Shown here piece after piece: positions 28,449 through 37,034 of a stretch of DNA of 64,000 nt. The stretch covers positions 186,001 to 250,000 of the forward strand of contig NZ_CP035130.1 of the NCBI RefSeq assembly GCF_004101785.1, in the 5' to 3' direction. The notes under the pieces are model-generated. The model saw only the letters and a list, made by a program, of their open reading frames with translations, searched no databases and was not told where the DNA came from. A program made the position numbers and the translations under genes. Source of the DNA: Gudongella oleilytica. Lineage in GTDB: Bacteria; Bacillota; Clostridia; Tissierellales; Tissierellaceae. The first letter of the stretch is position 1; each line of letters starts with the position of its first letter.

Positions 28449-28510
28449 CAGGACATGGGTAACACTTAATATCCCAAAGTAAAGGAGTATATAGTGTAAC
28501 CTATGTCCTG
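28449..28510. repeat. Long imperfect inverted repeat downstream of clpB
   Basis: Arms of 18 bases (28449-28466 and 28493-28510) pair at 16 positions across 26 bases and are followed by AAGTTTTTTG. It may be the terminator for clpB, although the loop is long and it lies 108 bases past the stop; it may also be a small repeat element. The rest of 28342-28581 shows no gene. Confidence 0.55.
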
Positions 28511-28581
28511 AAGTTTTTTGCGTTATGTTGTGAAATGTGCATTGTGAGTTGTGAATTAGCGCAGCGGAAGGGATCTCGTTT

Positions 28582-29388
28582 CTAAATATACGAATGTACC
28601 CAAATAATATCTGCTGCTTCTTTTCCTGGATTCGACCACCTGTGTGTTCTCGACGACTCGAAGTGGATCGAATCATTCACACCCAATAAATGAGCCGAGC
28701 TCTCGTCCAGAACTACCTCAAGCTGTCCGGTTAATACAAAAATGAACTCATTCCCGCTTCGATGGGAGTGTGCCTTGAAATCACCACAGCCTGGCTGGAT
28801 CGAGAACCTTATGACATCAAGGGGGCTTGAAGACGATCCAATTAGAGCCTGGATCTCTACACCCTTAAATCCGGACGCCAAAAATTTTCCCTGCCCGTTC
28901 CTAACTATTTCATTTCGGACTTCTTCTCTGATATCAAAGAATCTCAAGGTACTTTCTCCATAGAAGGCAGCAAGCTTTTCAAGGACCTCGAAGGAAACAT
29001 TTGCCTTTCCCTGCTCTATCCTGCTTAAATAAGAGGCTGAAATTCCAACTGCCTGAGCTACCTCATCCAAGGTGTAGCCTTCGTCTTCCCTATATTTTTT
29101 AAGCATTATATGATGGATTTTTTTGTATGAGGTCTCATCTGATTCAATAAAAGTAAGGTCATCCTTGGAAACAAGTTCCCTGATAAGCTCCTGAGTCATT
29201 CCCCTTTCAGCAGAGTAGTGCTTAATGGTCTTCAGGGTTTCTATATCCCTGAAATCAAAAACCCGGTAGTTGTTGTCTCTTCGTTTGGACTTGATCAGTC
29301 CGTTCTTTTCCCAATTTCTTATTGTAGCTTGCGATACCCCAACCATTTTTGCTGCCTCATTTATGTTAAAAAACCCCTGTTCATTCAT
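28582..29388 (-). CDS. Transcriptional regulator with MerR-type HTH, XRE-type HTH and cupin domain
   Basis: 268 residues with three parts: a MerR-like winged helix (about 7-75: FFNINEAAKMVGVSQATIRNWEKNGLI), an XRE-like HTH (about 95-150: YTLDEVAQAVGISASYLSRIEQGKANVS), and a C-terminal cupin (about 185-265, HSHRSGNEFIFVLTGQLEV). HTH-cupin regulators usually sense small metabolites, often in amino-acid metabolism. It is divergent from kynureninase, so control of kynU is the natural hypothesis. ATG 29388 is chosen with AAGGAG ahead; GTG 29397 lies inside that site. Confidence 0.85.
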   Translation of the reverse strand: MNEQGFFNINEAAKMVGVSQATIRNWEKNGLIKSKRRDNNYRVFDFRDIETLKTIKHYSAERGMTQELIRELVSKDDLTFIESDETSYKKIHHIMLKKYREDEGYTLDEVAQAVGISASYLSRIEQGKANVSFEVLEKLAAFYGESTLRFFDIREEVRNEIVRNGQGKFLASGFKGVEIQALIGSSSSPLDVIRFSIQPGCGDFKAHSHRSGNEFIFVLTGQLEVVLDESSAHLLGVNDSIHFESSRTHRWSNPGKEAADIIWVHSYI

Positions 29389-29420
29389 CGCTTTCACTCC
29401 TTATCCAGACTGACCTTACT

Positions 29421-29453
29421 AACATTATAAACTATATTGACAATGTTATGCAA
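29421..29453 (-). promoter_or_regulatory. Probable regulator promoter with inverted repeat in the kynU intergenic region
   Basis: On the - strand TTGCAT (29453-29448) and TATAAT (29429-29424) are 18 bases apart. AACATT (29421-29426) and AATGTT (29442-29447) form an inverted repeat between the elements, a layout in keeping with autoregulation. The remaining intergenic DNA to 29631 includes a GC-rich patch (CGCGGCCGC near 29517-29526). Confidence 0.4.
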
Positions 29454-29631
29454 TAGTGATAACATAAAAATCAAATATTACTAAAGTAATGGAGATTGAG
29501 TCGATTTTTCGACCGCTCGCGGCCGCTTGGCCAGGAAATGTCCTCAAAATGACATCAGATCTCCATATAACCTTTTGTGATTAGTATATTGGGTAAGTCA
29601 TATCTTTATTTATGTTCAAAGGAGGGCAAAA

Positions 29632-30912
29632 ATGAGAAAATTTGAAACGTCTAAGCAATTTGCAATCGATATGGACAACAAGGACCCGCTAAGGTCATTT
29701 AAGGAAAGGTTTTATGTAAAGCCCGGGACCATTTATATGGATGGGAACTCTCTTGGACTATGTTCCAGGGATGCTGAGAGGTATCTCCTTGAGGCCCTTG
29801 AGAACTGGAAAACCCATGGGATAGACGTGTGGTCCCATCCAGACGTGAACTATTTCCTATATCAGGACAAGCTGGGAGAGCTGACTGCTCCTCTTATAAA
29901 CGCAAAACCCAGTGAAGTGACTATATGCACCAATACAACGATCAATATACATAAGGCTCTCGCGACCTTTTATCGTCCAACAAAGGAAAGATACAAGATA
30001 ATCGTGGACGATTTGAATTTCCCGACAGACAGATATGCAGTTGACAGTCAGGTCAAGCTTCATGGATATTCGGTTGAGGATGCTGTCAGGGTAGTTAGAA
30101 GCCGTGACGGAAAGAATATATTCGAGGACGATATGATCGAGGCAATGACAGATGACGTATGTCTTATCCTGCTGCCTTCAGTTCTATATAGGAGCTCATA
30201 CCTTGTGGATATGAAAAAGATCGCTGATGCGGCAAGGGCAAAGGGAATATATGTTGGTTTCGACCTGAGTCATTCAATTGGCAGCGTACCTCACGATTTT
30301 TCCCGGATACAGCCGGATTTTGCGGTATGGTGCAGCTATAAATACCTTAACGGGGGACCAGGAGCAATAGCGGGACTTTATATAAACGAGAAGCACTTTA
30401 AGCTTGGTCCCGGACTTGCAGGCTGGCATGGCAACAAGAAAGAGACTCAGTTCGATCTTAACCAGACATTTGAGCCCTCAGAATATGCCGGAGCTTGGCA
30501 GACTGGAACACAGCCGATATTCAGCATGGCGCCAATTGAAGGCAGCCTGAGGATGTTCGCCGAAGCAGGCTTAGAAAATATCAGAGCGAAATCTCTTAAC
30601 ATTACAGCCTATTTGATGTATCTGATAGACGAGAAGCTTAGAAAGTATGGGTTTTCCTACGGCAACCCAACCGATGACGAGAGAAGGGGAGGTCATGTAG
30701 CTCTTGAGCATGATGACGCAATCAGGATAAACAAGGCACTTAAGGGAAGGGGAGTTGTACCTGACTTCAGGTATCCAAACGTAATAAGGCTGGCACCTAT
30801 AGCTTTCTACGTGTCATATGAGGATGTTTTTAACTTGGTGGACATCATAATAGACATCATGGAGACGAAGGAATATGAAAAATATGACGGGAACAGAGGA
30901 ACAGTTGCATAG
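29632..30912 (+). CDS. kynU: Kynureninase
   Basis: 426 residues, usual length. IYMDGNSLGL near residue 34 and the PLP-lysine segment WCSYKYLNGGPGAIAGLY near residue 235 are diagnostic; WHGN and FEPSEYAGAWQTGTQP also match the family. It cleaves kynurenine to anthranilate and alanine (or 3-hydroxykynurenine to 3-hydroxyanthranilate). No tryptophan dioxygenase or kynurenine formamidase gene is nearby. AAAGGAGGG precedes the start; a terminator follows at once. Confidence 0.94.
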   Translation: MRKFETSKQFAIDMDNKDPLRSFKERFYVKPGTIYMDGNSLGLCSRDAERYLLEALENWKTHGIDVWSHPDVNYFLYQDKLGELTAPLINAKPSEVTICTNTTINIHKALATFYRPTKERYKIIVDDLNFPTDRYAVDSQVKLHGYSVEDAVRVVRSRDGKNIFEDDMIEAMTDDVCLILLPSVLYRSSYLVDMKKIADAARAKGIYVGFDLSHSIGSVPHDFSRIQPDFAVWCSYKYLNGGPGAIAGLYINEKHFKLGPGLAGWHGNKKETQFDLNQTFEPSEYAGAWQTGTQPIFSMAPIEGSLRMFAEAGLENIRAKSLNITAYLMYLIDEKLRKYGFSYGNPTDDERRGGHVALEHDDAIRINKALKGRGVVPDFRYPNVIRLAPIAFYVSYEDVFNLVDIIIDIMETKEYEKYDGNRGTVA

Positions 30913-30922
30913 ATATTTAATT

Positions 30923-30947
30923 ACACCGGGGAGACCCGGTGTTTTTT
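30923..30947 (+). terminator. Rho-independent terminator of kynU
   Basis: ACACCGGG (30923-30930) pairs with CCCGGTGT (30935-30942) around GAGA, followed by a T run. Confidence 0.9.
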
Positions 30948-31048
30948 ATTGTTGCAATGAAAGTGTAATAATTGAAGGATTTTAACGTTTCATTATGTTA
31001 CAATAATAGCTAATACGAAAGAAATAATGATTCATAAAGGAGATGCTT

Positions 31049-32512
31049 ATGAGACGGAAGAATAGCATGATCATACTTATTGGGAAAAGGCTCCTTTTTT
31101 TCTCAGTTCCATTGATTGCAGCCCTATACTTTGTTTACGAGGTAATATTTGGCCTCGACTTTAGCTTCTCCTGGATGTTTGCTTCCATGTACGCAGCAAT
31201 CATAGGTTTATCTACTGCGCTAAACTACAGACACATGGTGATAGACGAAAGCGTAGAGTCCTTTGAAAAATTAGAAGCTCAAATTTCCAAGGGAAGATGG
31301 AATGTTGTTGAAAAAGAAGAGAACAGGCTGGTACTAAGACCAAAATTCGACTTTCCATACAATAAACTTGGCAAGGATGTGGTGGAGGCTGAATATTCCA
31401 ACGGATCGGTCAAAATGTCTGGACCACATTACTACCTGGATAAGCTCGTTAAGGATATAAGGGGGAAGGGTAGCATCTGGACAAGGAGAGCGACCAGTGT
31501 GATTACAGCTCTTCTAATACTAATCTTGGTATCTATTCCTATTCTTGGCGAAATGGGGATGTTCTGGAAGATCAAGATGATAAGACACAACTCCTTCGTG
31601 AAGAAGGTTGAGGAGATAGAATTTAAGAATACCTCCAAACCGGGCAATTCAGTGGTGAACACCAATAACTACGGTTATGGGGCAGAGGATGGGGAGAATA
31701 TTTACTATGTTGAAGACCACCTAAACCTTATAAAAGCAGACAAGGATCTTAAAAACAGGACTTATCTCATCCAAAAGCCCAGTGGAAGCGGTATTAACAG
31801 ACTAAATATCGTCGACGACTGGATATATTATATGAGTGGACAAAGCATTAACAGGATAAAGACTGACGGAACTGTTAATGAGATAATATATAAACAAGGA
31901 TATTTACTGGATATAAACATAGAGGGCGGATGGATATACTTCATAAATTTTTCTGACAGATTCTATATTTACAGGATGGACCTTAACGGAAGAGGCCTCG
32001 AGAGATTTCTGGATGTCGAGTCCTCAGATATTTCAATTTATAATGGCAGGCTATACTTTAGCCATGAGCAGAAGGATGAGGACAAGGGATCGATCGAAAG
32101 CATCGGGCTGGATGGGAGTGACCGGAGGATAGAACTTGAGGATTATGCAAGGGATATCGTCATAGATGGCAGCTATATGTACTTCATCAGTGATGATTAT
32201 GGGCTTTATAGGGCAAATATGGATGATTCGAGTGCTCCGGAGTTATTGGTTGGGCAAAAGATATCGTCGTTTACCATTACGGACATGGGAATATTCTACT
32301 CAATCCACGGAGAAGAGGTCGGGTACCCGGGAGATGGCCTGTACCTTATCCAAAAGGACGGTACAGGAAATCAGATGTACTATGAAACCTTCAGTGTTGA
32401 GGGCTTGACCAAGGTAGGGAAATGGTTATTGTTCCATTCCTTTGAAGACAACCAGTACCCAACTCTAAAGAGGATAGATCTTGATAGTGGAGAGATAGAG
32501 CTTGTCGATTGA
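31049..32512 (+). CDS. DUF5050-type membrane-anchored protein
   Basis: About 487 residues from ATG 31049 (GGAG six bases ahead; ATG 31043 overlaps the site). Two membrane helices near the N terminus (about 7-50) and a third at about 150-172 precede a long extracytoplasmic part. From about residue 205 there are repeated units with W-IYY/-MYF aromatic pairs and DGxx turns (DDWIYYMSGQSINRIKTDG; SYMYFISDDYGLYRANMD), the DUF5050 beta-propeller-like repeat. Function unknown; display or sensing at the surface is plausible. Confidence 0.75.
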   Translation: MRRKNSMIILIGKRLLFFSVPLIAALYFVYEVIFGLDFSFSWMFASMYAAIIGLSTALNYRHMVIDESVESFEKLEAQISKGRWNVVEKEENRLVLRPKFDFPYNKLGKDVVEAEYSNGSVKMSGPHYYLDKLVKDIRGKGSIWTRRATSVITALLILILVSIPILGEMGMFWKIKMIRHNSFVKKVEEIEFKNTSKPGNSVVNTNNYGYGAEDGENIYYVEDHLNLIKADKDLKNRTYLIQKPSGSGINRLNIVDDWIYYMSGQSINRIKTDGTVNEIIYKQGYLLDINIEGGWIYFINFSDRFYIYRMDLNGRGLERFLDVESSDISIYNGRLYFSHEQKDEDKGSIESIGLDGSDRRIELEDYARDIVIDGSYMYFISDDYGLYRANMDDSSAPELLVGQKISSFTITDMGIFYSIHGEEVGYPGDGLYLIQKDGTGNQMYYETFSVEGLTKVGKWLLFHSFEDNQYPTLKRIDLDSGEIELVD

Positions 32513-32589
32513 GGATTCAAAGCATTCCAGTGACCATGTGGAAGGCTGGCAGTTGGATTTGCAGATTTAAAATAAATATTTTAAAAGCG

Positions 32590-32614
32590 AAAAGAGACCT
32601 CGAAGGTCTCTTTT
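32590..32614 (-). terminator. Terminator of the SRP RNA gene
   Basis: AAAAGAGACC (32590-32599) pairs with GGTCTCTTTT (32605-32614). Read on the - strand the stem ends in TTTT directly beyond the SRP RNA. Confidence 0.85.
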
Positions 32615-32621
32615 CATATGT

Positions 32622-32890
32622 AACCGTGCACCCGGTTTTGGCGATCCTATTCCAAGCGTTACCCAAGTAGTTAGCTCGAGCCAGGCTCACCCACGGCACA
32701 CGAAAATATTCACTTATCGCTGCTTCCTTCCGGACCTGACGAGGTTCATGAGTTTCCGTTGCGTAGGACCCAACCGTCAACGCCACTTACTTGAGGCAGA
32801 CCTTACAATAGAGATGCCGGGACCAGGGATTCGATCCTGCTACAGCGGGTTGCAGGTACAGGGCACCGCTACCTCCCCATCTAGCACGGT
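32622..32890 (-). ncRNA. ffs: Signal recognition particle RNA, large Firmicutes type
   Basis: On the - strand the RNA begins near ACCGTGCTAGATGGGG and ends GGTGCACGGTT; these ends pair. It contains the Ffh-binding domain IV (GTCAGGTCCGGAAGGAAGCA) and the Alu-domain words (GGGGAGGTAGCGGTGCCCTG; TAAGTAAGTGGCG). Its length of about 269 bases is the long form with an Alu domain, as in Bacillus and Clostridium. It works with Ffh in co-translational membrane targeting. Ends are accurate to a few bases. It lies two bases after tRNA-Ser, so both may be made as one precursor. Confidence 0.95.
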
Positions 32891-32892
32891 AA

Positions 32893-32984
32893 TGGCGGAG
32901 AGAGAGGGATTCGAACCCTCGAGACGTTCATCACGCCTACACGATTTCCAGTCGTGCGCCTTCGACCAGCTCAGCCATCTCTCC
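32893..32984 (-). tRNA. tRNA-Ser (anticodon GGA)
   Basis: On the - strand GGAGAGA opens the acceptor stem and TCTCTCC-G-CCA closes it, with CCA encoded. The anticodon arm CGACTGGAAATCG presents GGA, reading UCC/UCU. The long variable arm expected for Ser is present, as is the GGGTTCGAATCCC T arm. 92 bases. Confidence 0.96.
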
Positions 32985-33096
32985 ATGTTTCCACAGGATT
33001 ACATTATAGACTAAAAAATCGGTCATGTCAACAACTCCGTTTGCTAAGGGGACATAGTGGGTAAAATCAATACAAACCTTAAAAGGAGGAGTTACA

Positions 33097-33336
33097 ATGG
33101 CTAAAAAACTAAAAATAGAGTATTGCACATCCTGAGGCTATCGAGGCAGGGCAGTTGCTCTGACAGATGCAGTTCTTTCCGAACATAAAAACAAGATAAG
33201 CGAAGTTGCTGTAGTACCGTCATCAGGTGGTGTATTTGAAATCAGCCTTGACGATAAGCTTCTGTTCTCAAAAGCTGAGCTGGGAAGATTCCCTGAGGAC
33301 GGAGAGGCAGAGGAGCTTGTAAGAAATAACCTATAA
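33097..33336 (+). CDS. SelW-like (Rdx family) selenoprotein
   Basis: ATG 33097 follows AAAGGAGGA (33082-33090). The frame contains TGA at 33133-33135 and ends at TAA 33334-33336. With TGA as selenocysteine the 79-residue product begins MAKKLKIEYCTSUGYRGRA, giving the CxxU redox motif (Cys10, Sec13) after the first beta strand, exactly as in SelW/Rdx proteins. The rest (VVPSSGGVFEISLDDKLLFSKAELGRFPEDGE) matches the family's G-x-FE(I/V) strand and K-x-x-GRFP segment. A SECIS-like hairpin lies 17 bases after the UGA. Likely thiol-redox function with an unknown partner. A conventional caller would miss the gene entirely. Confidence 0.9.
33147..33162 (+). promoter_or_regulatory. Bacterial SECIS element of the SelW-like gene
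   Basis: CAGGGC (33147-33152) pairs with GCTCTG (33157-33162, one G-T pair) around AGTT. Stem length and loop are the same as in the SECIS at 2533-2548. The distance from UGA to the loop is 17 bases, at the short end of the known range. Confidence 0.8.
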
Positions 33337-33392
33337 TTTGGGGCCAATTGGCCCCTGTTTACATTTTTGATGTAAATAGAGCGCTTTTTTGG

Positions 33393-33398
33393 TATAAT
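33393..33398 (+). promoter_or_regulatory. -10 element upstream of dnaX
   Basis: TATAAT 32 bases before the likely dnaX start. The best -35 candidates nearby (TGTAAA, 16-base spacer; TTGATG, 20-base spacer) are weak. Confidence 0.45.
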
Positions 33399-33429
33399 AG
33401 GACCATATCAAAAGGTAAGGATGATGTCG

Positions 33430-35067
33430 ATGTATCAGGCAATTTACAGGAAATACAGACCCAAGACCTTTGACGAGCTTCTTGGGCAGATACATGTCAC
33501 TACGATACTTAAAAATCAAATAATAAAGGGCAATGTCGGGCACGCCTACCTTTTTTCAGGGACAAGGGGAACAGGGAAGACATCAGCAGCAAAGATATTC
33601 TCAAGGGCGGTCAATTGCCTGGATCCGAAGGATGGCAACCCCTGCAATAAATGTGATATTTGTAAGGGGATCCTCGATGAAAGTATAATGGATGTCATAG
33701 AAATGGATGCTGCAAGCAACAGGAAGATCGAGGATATAAGAGAACTCAGGGAGAAGGTCGTCTATCCGCCATCAAGGGCAAAATACAAGGTCTATATAAT
33801 AGACGAGGTCCATATGCTTACCAACGAGGCCTTCAATGCTTTGCTGAAGACCCTTGAGGAGCCCCCGAAGCACTTGATATTCTTGCTTGCTACCACAGAG
33901 CCTGAAAGACTACCCCCCACCATACTTTCAAGATGTCAGCGGTTTGATTTCAAACGACTGACCTCAAGGGACATGGAGGACAGTATGAGGAAGATCTCAC
34001 TTGAGATGGGAGTAGAGGTCGATGATAAGGTATTCAAGCTTATAGCATCCAATTCCGACGGAGCTATGAGAGACGCATTAAGTCTTCTTGACCAATGCAT
34101 AGCCTTCGACGACAAAAAAGTAACCTATGATGATGCCTTAAAGATCCTTGGGATAGCAAACAAGGAGCTCATCTTCAAAATGGTAGACTCCATAAAAGAG
34201 GAGAAGCTTGATGAGGTACTTCAGCTGATCGACCATATAATACAGGAAGGGAAGGACACTTCACTTTTCCTGAAGGACCTGATCCATCATTACAGAAATC
34301 TTATGATCGCCAAGACCTCCGCCGACCCGGAGCAGTTGATAGACTGGGGAGAGGTGGAGGTATGCAAAAGGCAGTCAGGTGAAATGGAGCTGAGCTACAT
34401 AATGAGGTCACTCCAGATACTTGCAGATGCTGACACAAGCATGAAATGGTCTACCCAACCAAGAATAATACTCGAGATGGCAGCAATAAGGCTGGTCGGA
34501 CTCAATAATGAGAGGTCACTTGAGGAGAGAGTCAAAGCCCTTGAGGATGGAATAGCTTTGCCTATTCAAAAACCTAGTCAGACACCGGTAAAGAAAACTG
34601 AAAAATCCCCTGAGTCAAAGCCTGCTGTGGAGGAGAAGAAGGAAACACCTAAAACCTCTGAGGTGAAAAGACCTGATGAATCTATAGAGAAGCCAGGTCT
34701 TGACATAGAGTCCATAAAAAAGGCATGGCCAAGGTTCCTTCAAACGGTAAAGACGCGTAAGATGAGTATATATGCTCTTGTTATGGAGGGAGAGGTGGCT
34801 CAGGTAAATGGGAACAGGATCACTCTTGCCTATAAGGATGGCTTTGAGTTCCATAAAGATGCTGTAAACAAACCGCAGAACAAAGAATTTCTTGAAGGAA
34901 TACTCGTTGAATTTTTCGGACAGCCAGTGGAGCTGATGATCCTTATGAAGTCTTGTGTTCCGGATAATTCAGGGAACTATCCTGAAAAGTCAATTGAGGC
35001 TACGAAGGAAGAGGTAATTAAGGAAGCAGTCGATTTTTTCGGTAAAGATATAGTCAAATTCAAATAA
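33430..35067 (+). CDS. dnaX: DNA polymerase III subunit gamma/tau
   Basis: About 545 residues. MYQAIYRKYRPKTFDELLGQ opens the protein; the P-loop is GTRGTGKT, the zinc module has CLDPKDGNPCNKCDIC, and the DExH-like motif is YIIDEVHML. It loads the sliding clamp in replication. A proline/lysine-rich linker (about 380-430) leads to a tau-type C-terminal domain. Three ATGs lie together (33421, 33424, 33430); GGTAAGG ending at 33420 best suits 33430. It heads the conserved dnaX-ebfC-recR set. No clear frameshift site was seen. Confidence 0.95.
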   Translation: MYQAIYRKYRPKTFDELLGQIHVTTILKNQIIKGNVGHAYLFSGTRGTGKTSAAKIFSRAVNCLDPKDGNPCNKCDICKGILDESIMDVIEMDAASNRKIEDIRELREKVVYPPSRAKYKVYIIDEVHMLTNEAFNALLKTLEEPPKHLIFLLATTEPERLPPTILSRCQRFDFKRLTSRDMEDSMRKISLEMGVEVDDKVFKLIASNSDGAMRDALSLLDQCIAFDDKKVTYDDALKILGIANKELIFKMVDSIKEEKLDEVLQLIDHIIQEGKDTSLFLKDLIHHYRNLMIAKTSADPEQLIDWGEVEVCKRQSGEMELSYIMRSLQILADADTSMKWSTQPRIILEMAAIRLVGLNNERSLEERVKALEDGIALPIQKPSQTPVKKTEKSPESKPAVEEKKETPKTSEVKRPDESIEKPGLDIESIKKAWPRFLQTVKTRKMSIYALVMEGEVAQVNGNRITLAYKDGFEFHKDAVNKPQNKEFLEGILVEFFGQPVELMILMKSCVPDNSGNYPEKSIEATKEEVIKEAVDFFGKDIVKFK

Positions 35068-35079
35068 GGAGGAATTGAA

Positions 35080-35418
35080 ATGGCAAGAGGCGGATACCCG
35101 GGAATGGGTGGAAATATGAACAATATGATGAAGCAAATGCAGAAGATGCAAAAGAAGATGGAGGAGATCCAGGCGGAGATAGATGCAAAGGAGCTTGAGG
35201 CAACAGCTGGTGGAGGAGCAGTGAAGGTAACTGTCAATGGAAAGAGAGAGGTTCTGGACATAGAGATAGACCAGTCAGTTGTCGATCCGGAGGATGTGGA
35301 AATGCTTCAGGATCTAGTGCTTGCAGCTGTAAATGAGGGCCTTAGAAAGGCAGAGCAATATGCTGCTGACGAAATGAAAAAGGTTACGGGAGGCATGAAT
35401 ATCCCAGGACTGTTCTAA
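35080..35418 (+). CDS. YbaB/EbfC family nucleoid-associated protein
   Basis: 112 residues. [20 protein letters not shown] (coiled coil) followed by [17 protein letters not shown] and a C-terminal AxxDAxxK-like helix is the YbaB/EbfC pattern; the N terminus is Gly/Met-rich. Small dimeric DNA-binding protein. Its place between dnaX and recR is highly conserved. AAGGAGG at 35066-35072 is the ribosome site. Confidence 0.94.
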   Translation: MARGGYPGMGGNMNNMMKQMQKMQKKMEEIQAEIDAKELEATAGGGAVKVTVNGKREVLDIEIDQSVVDPEDVEMLQDLVLAAVNEGLRKAEQYAADEMKKVTGGMNIPGLF

Positions 35419-35435
35419 CAAAAGGGGACGATCAG

Positions 35436-36035
35436 ATGGATCACTACGCCTTACCTATAGCAAATCTAATAGACCAGTTTTCAAAGCTTCCGGGGATAGG
35501 AAGAAAATCTGCCCAGAGGCTTGCTTTTTATGTACTTGAGATGGATTCTGAGGAGGCTGTAAAGCTTTCTTCTGCTATTCTTGAGGCAAAGGAGAGGATA
35601 GGTTTTTGCCAGGTCTGTGGAAACCTAACCGATAAACCGGTATGCAATATATGCAGCAATACAGGAAGGGACAAATCTCTTATTTGTGTGGTTGAGGGAC
35701 CAAGGGATATTGTAGCCATGGAGAAGAGCAGGGAGTATAAGGGATTATACCATGTGCTCCACGGAACGATTTCTCCCATGGAAAACATAGGACCTCAGGA
35801 TATAAAGATCAAGGAGCTCCTGAACAGACTGGGAGACGACACGGTAAAGGAAGTGGTCATCGCAACAAATCCAACAGTTGAGGGTGAAGCAACTGCACTT
35901 TATATTTCAAGGCTGATAAAGCCCTTGGGAGTCAAGGTCACAAGAATAGCCCATGGAATTCCCGTCGGAGGAGATTTGGAATACTTTGATGAGATTACTT
36001 TGGCACGTGCAATGGAAGGTCGCAGAGAAATGTAA
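35436..36035 (+). CDS. recR: Recombination mediator RecR
   Basis: 199 residues, standard length. [14 protein letters not shown] is the helix-hairpin-helix, [16 protein letters not shown] the zinc finger, and [26 protein letters not shown] the Toprim domain. It acts with RecO (and RecF) to load RecA on gaps. Last gene of the dnaX set. Confidence 0.96.
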   Translation: MDHYALPIANLIDQFSKLPGIGRKSAQRLAFYVLEMDSEEAVKLSSAILEAKERIGFCQVCGNLTDKPVCNICSNTGRDKSLICVVEGPRDIVAMEKSREYKGLYHVLHGTISPMENIGPQDIKIKELLNRLGDDTVKEVVIATNPTVEGEATALYISRLIKPLGVKVTRIAHGIPVGGDLEYFDEITLARAMEGRREM

Positions 36036-36227
36036 CAGAAGGAAAAAATTCAGAGAGTAAGCGCTGACAATTAAAGCGTCTTACTCTTATATTTTTGCCG
36101 CTGATAGTCAAGCAGACATTCAGCTTAGGTTCAAGAGGCAAGAGAACATTCATTTATAGTCATTTATATTGAAGGTCATGGGATATTAATCCCAGTCGTG
36201 TGGTATACTAATAAAAAGCATGACTAA

Positions 36228-36464
36228 GTGTCTAACGTTTCAAAGGAGGGCCCAACCTTTCGCTGGGTGAATGGAAGTGCAAGTCTTATGGGGATCGGAG
36301 GCAGCTCCAATAGATTTCTTGCATCAAAATTCAGTGAAAGCATGTTTACTGCAGCGGATTCGGAGAATTCAAAGAAGAGTGATTTAAGCCTGGACCTGGT
36401 ATTTCTTGGCATTGCGATCGCCAACTTACTGTTTTCATTGCTGTCATATTACATGGGGAAGTAA
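36228..36464 (+). CDS. Possible small C-tail membrane protein
   Basis: An open frame of 78 codons at most, ending in one hydrophobic helix (LDLVFLGIAIANLLFSLLSYYMGK). The start is unclear: GTG 36228 has no ribosome site, while AAGGAGGG at 36242-36249 lies ahead of an in-frame GTG at 36267 at a long distance (17 bases). A TATACT box near 36204 could be its promoter. No family recognised. Confidence 0.45.
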   Translation: MSNVSKEGPTFRWVNGSASLMGIGGSSNRFLASKFSESMFTAADSENSKKSDLSLDLVFLGIAIANLLFSLLSYYMGK

Positions 36465-36536
36465 GCGGGTCGATAAGCTCATATAAGTAGAATTATATGT
36501 CATGATTTATAAGGAGGGATACCACTGAAAGATGAG

Positions 36537-36800
36537 ATGAAATGCTTGAGATGTGGAAGTGAGATGGAGGTAGTGAAAGACCTTGTGCTGAGGATTGGTG
36601 AACCTGAAATGCTTATGATGAGAAGGGTTCCAAATGGTATACAGGTTGATGTGCACCAGTGTCCTGGATGCGGGAAACTTGAGTTTTACCACCGTAAGGA
36701 TGAGTTGATCACAAAGATTAAGTGCCCCAGCTGTGGAGAAGTGCATGACAAAGACTATCCAAAATGTCCATTCTGCAAATATGACTATGGAAGAAAGTAA
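36537..36800 (+). CDS. Zinc-ribbon protein with two CxxC pairs
   Basis: About 87 residues. CLRCGSEM near the N terminus, CPGCGKLEFY in the middle, then CPSCGEVHDKDYPKCPFCKYDYG at the C terminus make two zinc ribbons. A strong ribosome site, AAGGAGGG at 36511-36518, is 18 bases from ATG 36537 but only six bases from an in-frame CTG at 36525, so the real start may be CTG. Related small proteins are common in Clostridia; function unknown. Confidence 0.75.
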   Translation: MKCLRCGSEMEVVKDLVLRIGEPEMLMMRRVPNGIQVDVHQCPGCGKLEFYHRKDELITKIKCPSCGEVHDKDYPKCPFCKYDYGRK

Positions 36801-36889
36801 TAGAGCTGATAGATGGACAATATTTATTTTATGTGCATAAGTACAAAATTACCTCAACCAGCAAGGTATCACAAGAGGAGGGGTTAAAA

Positions 36890-36991
36890 GTGAAATTTAC
36901 ACCAATAAGTCTATTTGCATATTTTATATTAATACCTGTTATAACCTTTGCCTTCTATCTATTAATTAGAAAGTTGTTTAGATACAAATAG
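36890..36991 (+). CDS. Tiny membrane protein, 33 residues
   Basis: GTG 36890 follows AGAGGAGGGG (36874-36883). The product is a single hydrophobic helix (ISLFAYFILIPVITFAFYLL) with a basic end (IRKLFRYK). The ribosome site, helix and positive-inside tail support a real small gene; no family recognised. Confidence 0.55.
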   Translation: MKFTPISLFAYFILIPVITFAFYLLIRKLFRYK

Positions 36992-37034
36992 ACCTGGCAT
37001 GAATGACTGAGGAATAAGGGGAGGATACTGAAAA

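Noticed and set aside
34500-34700. Programmed frameshift in dnaX producing gamma
   Set aside because: No convincing A-rich slippery heptamer with a ribosome-like stimulator and downstream hairpin was found in the linker.
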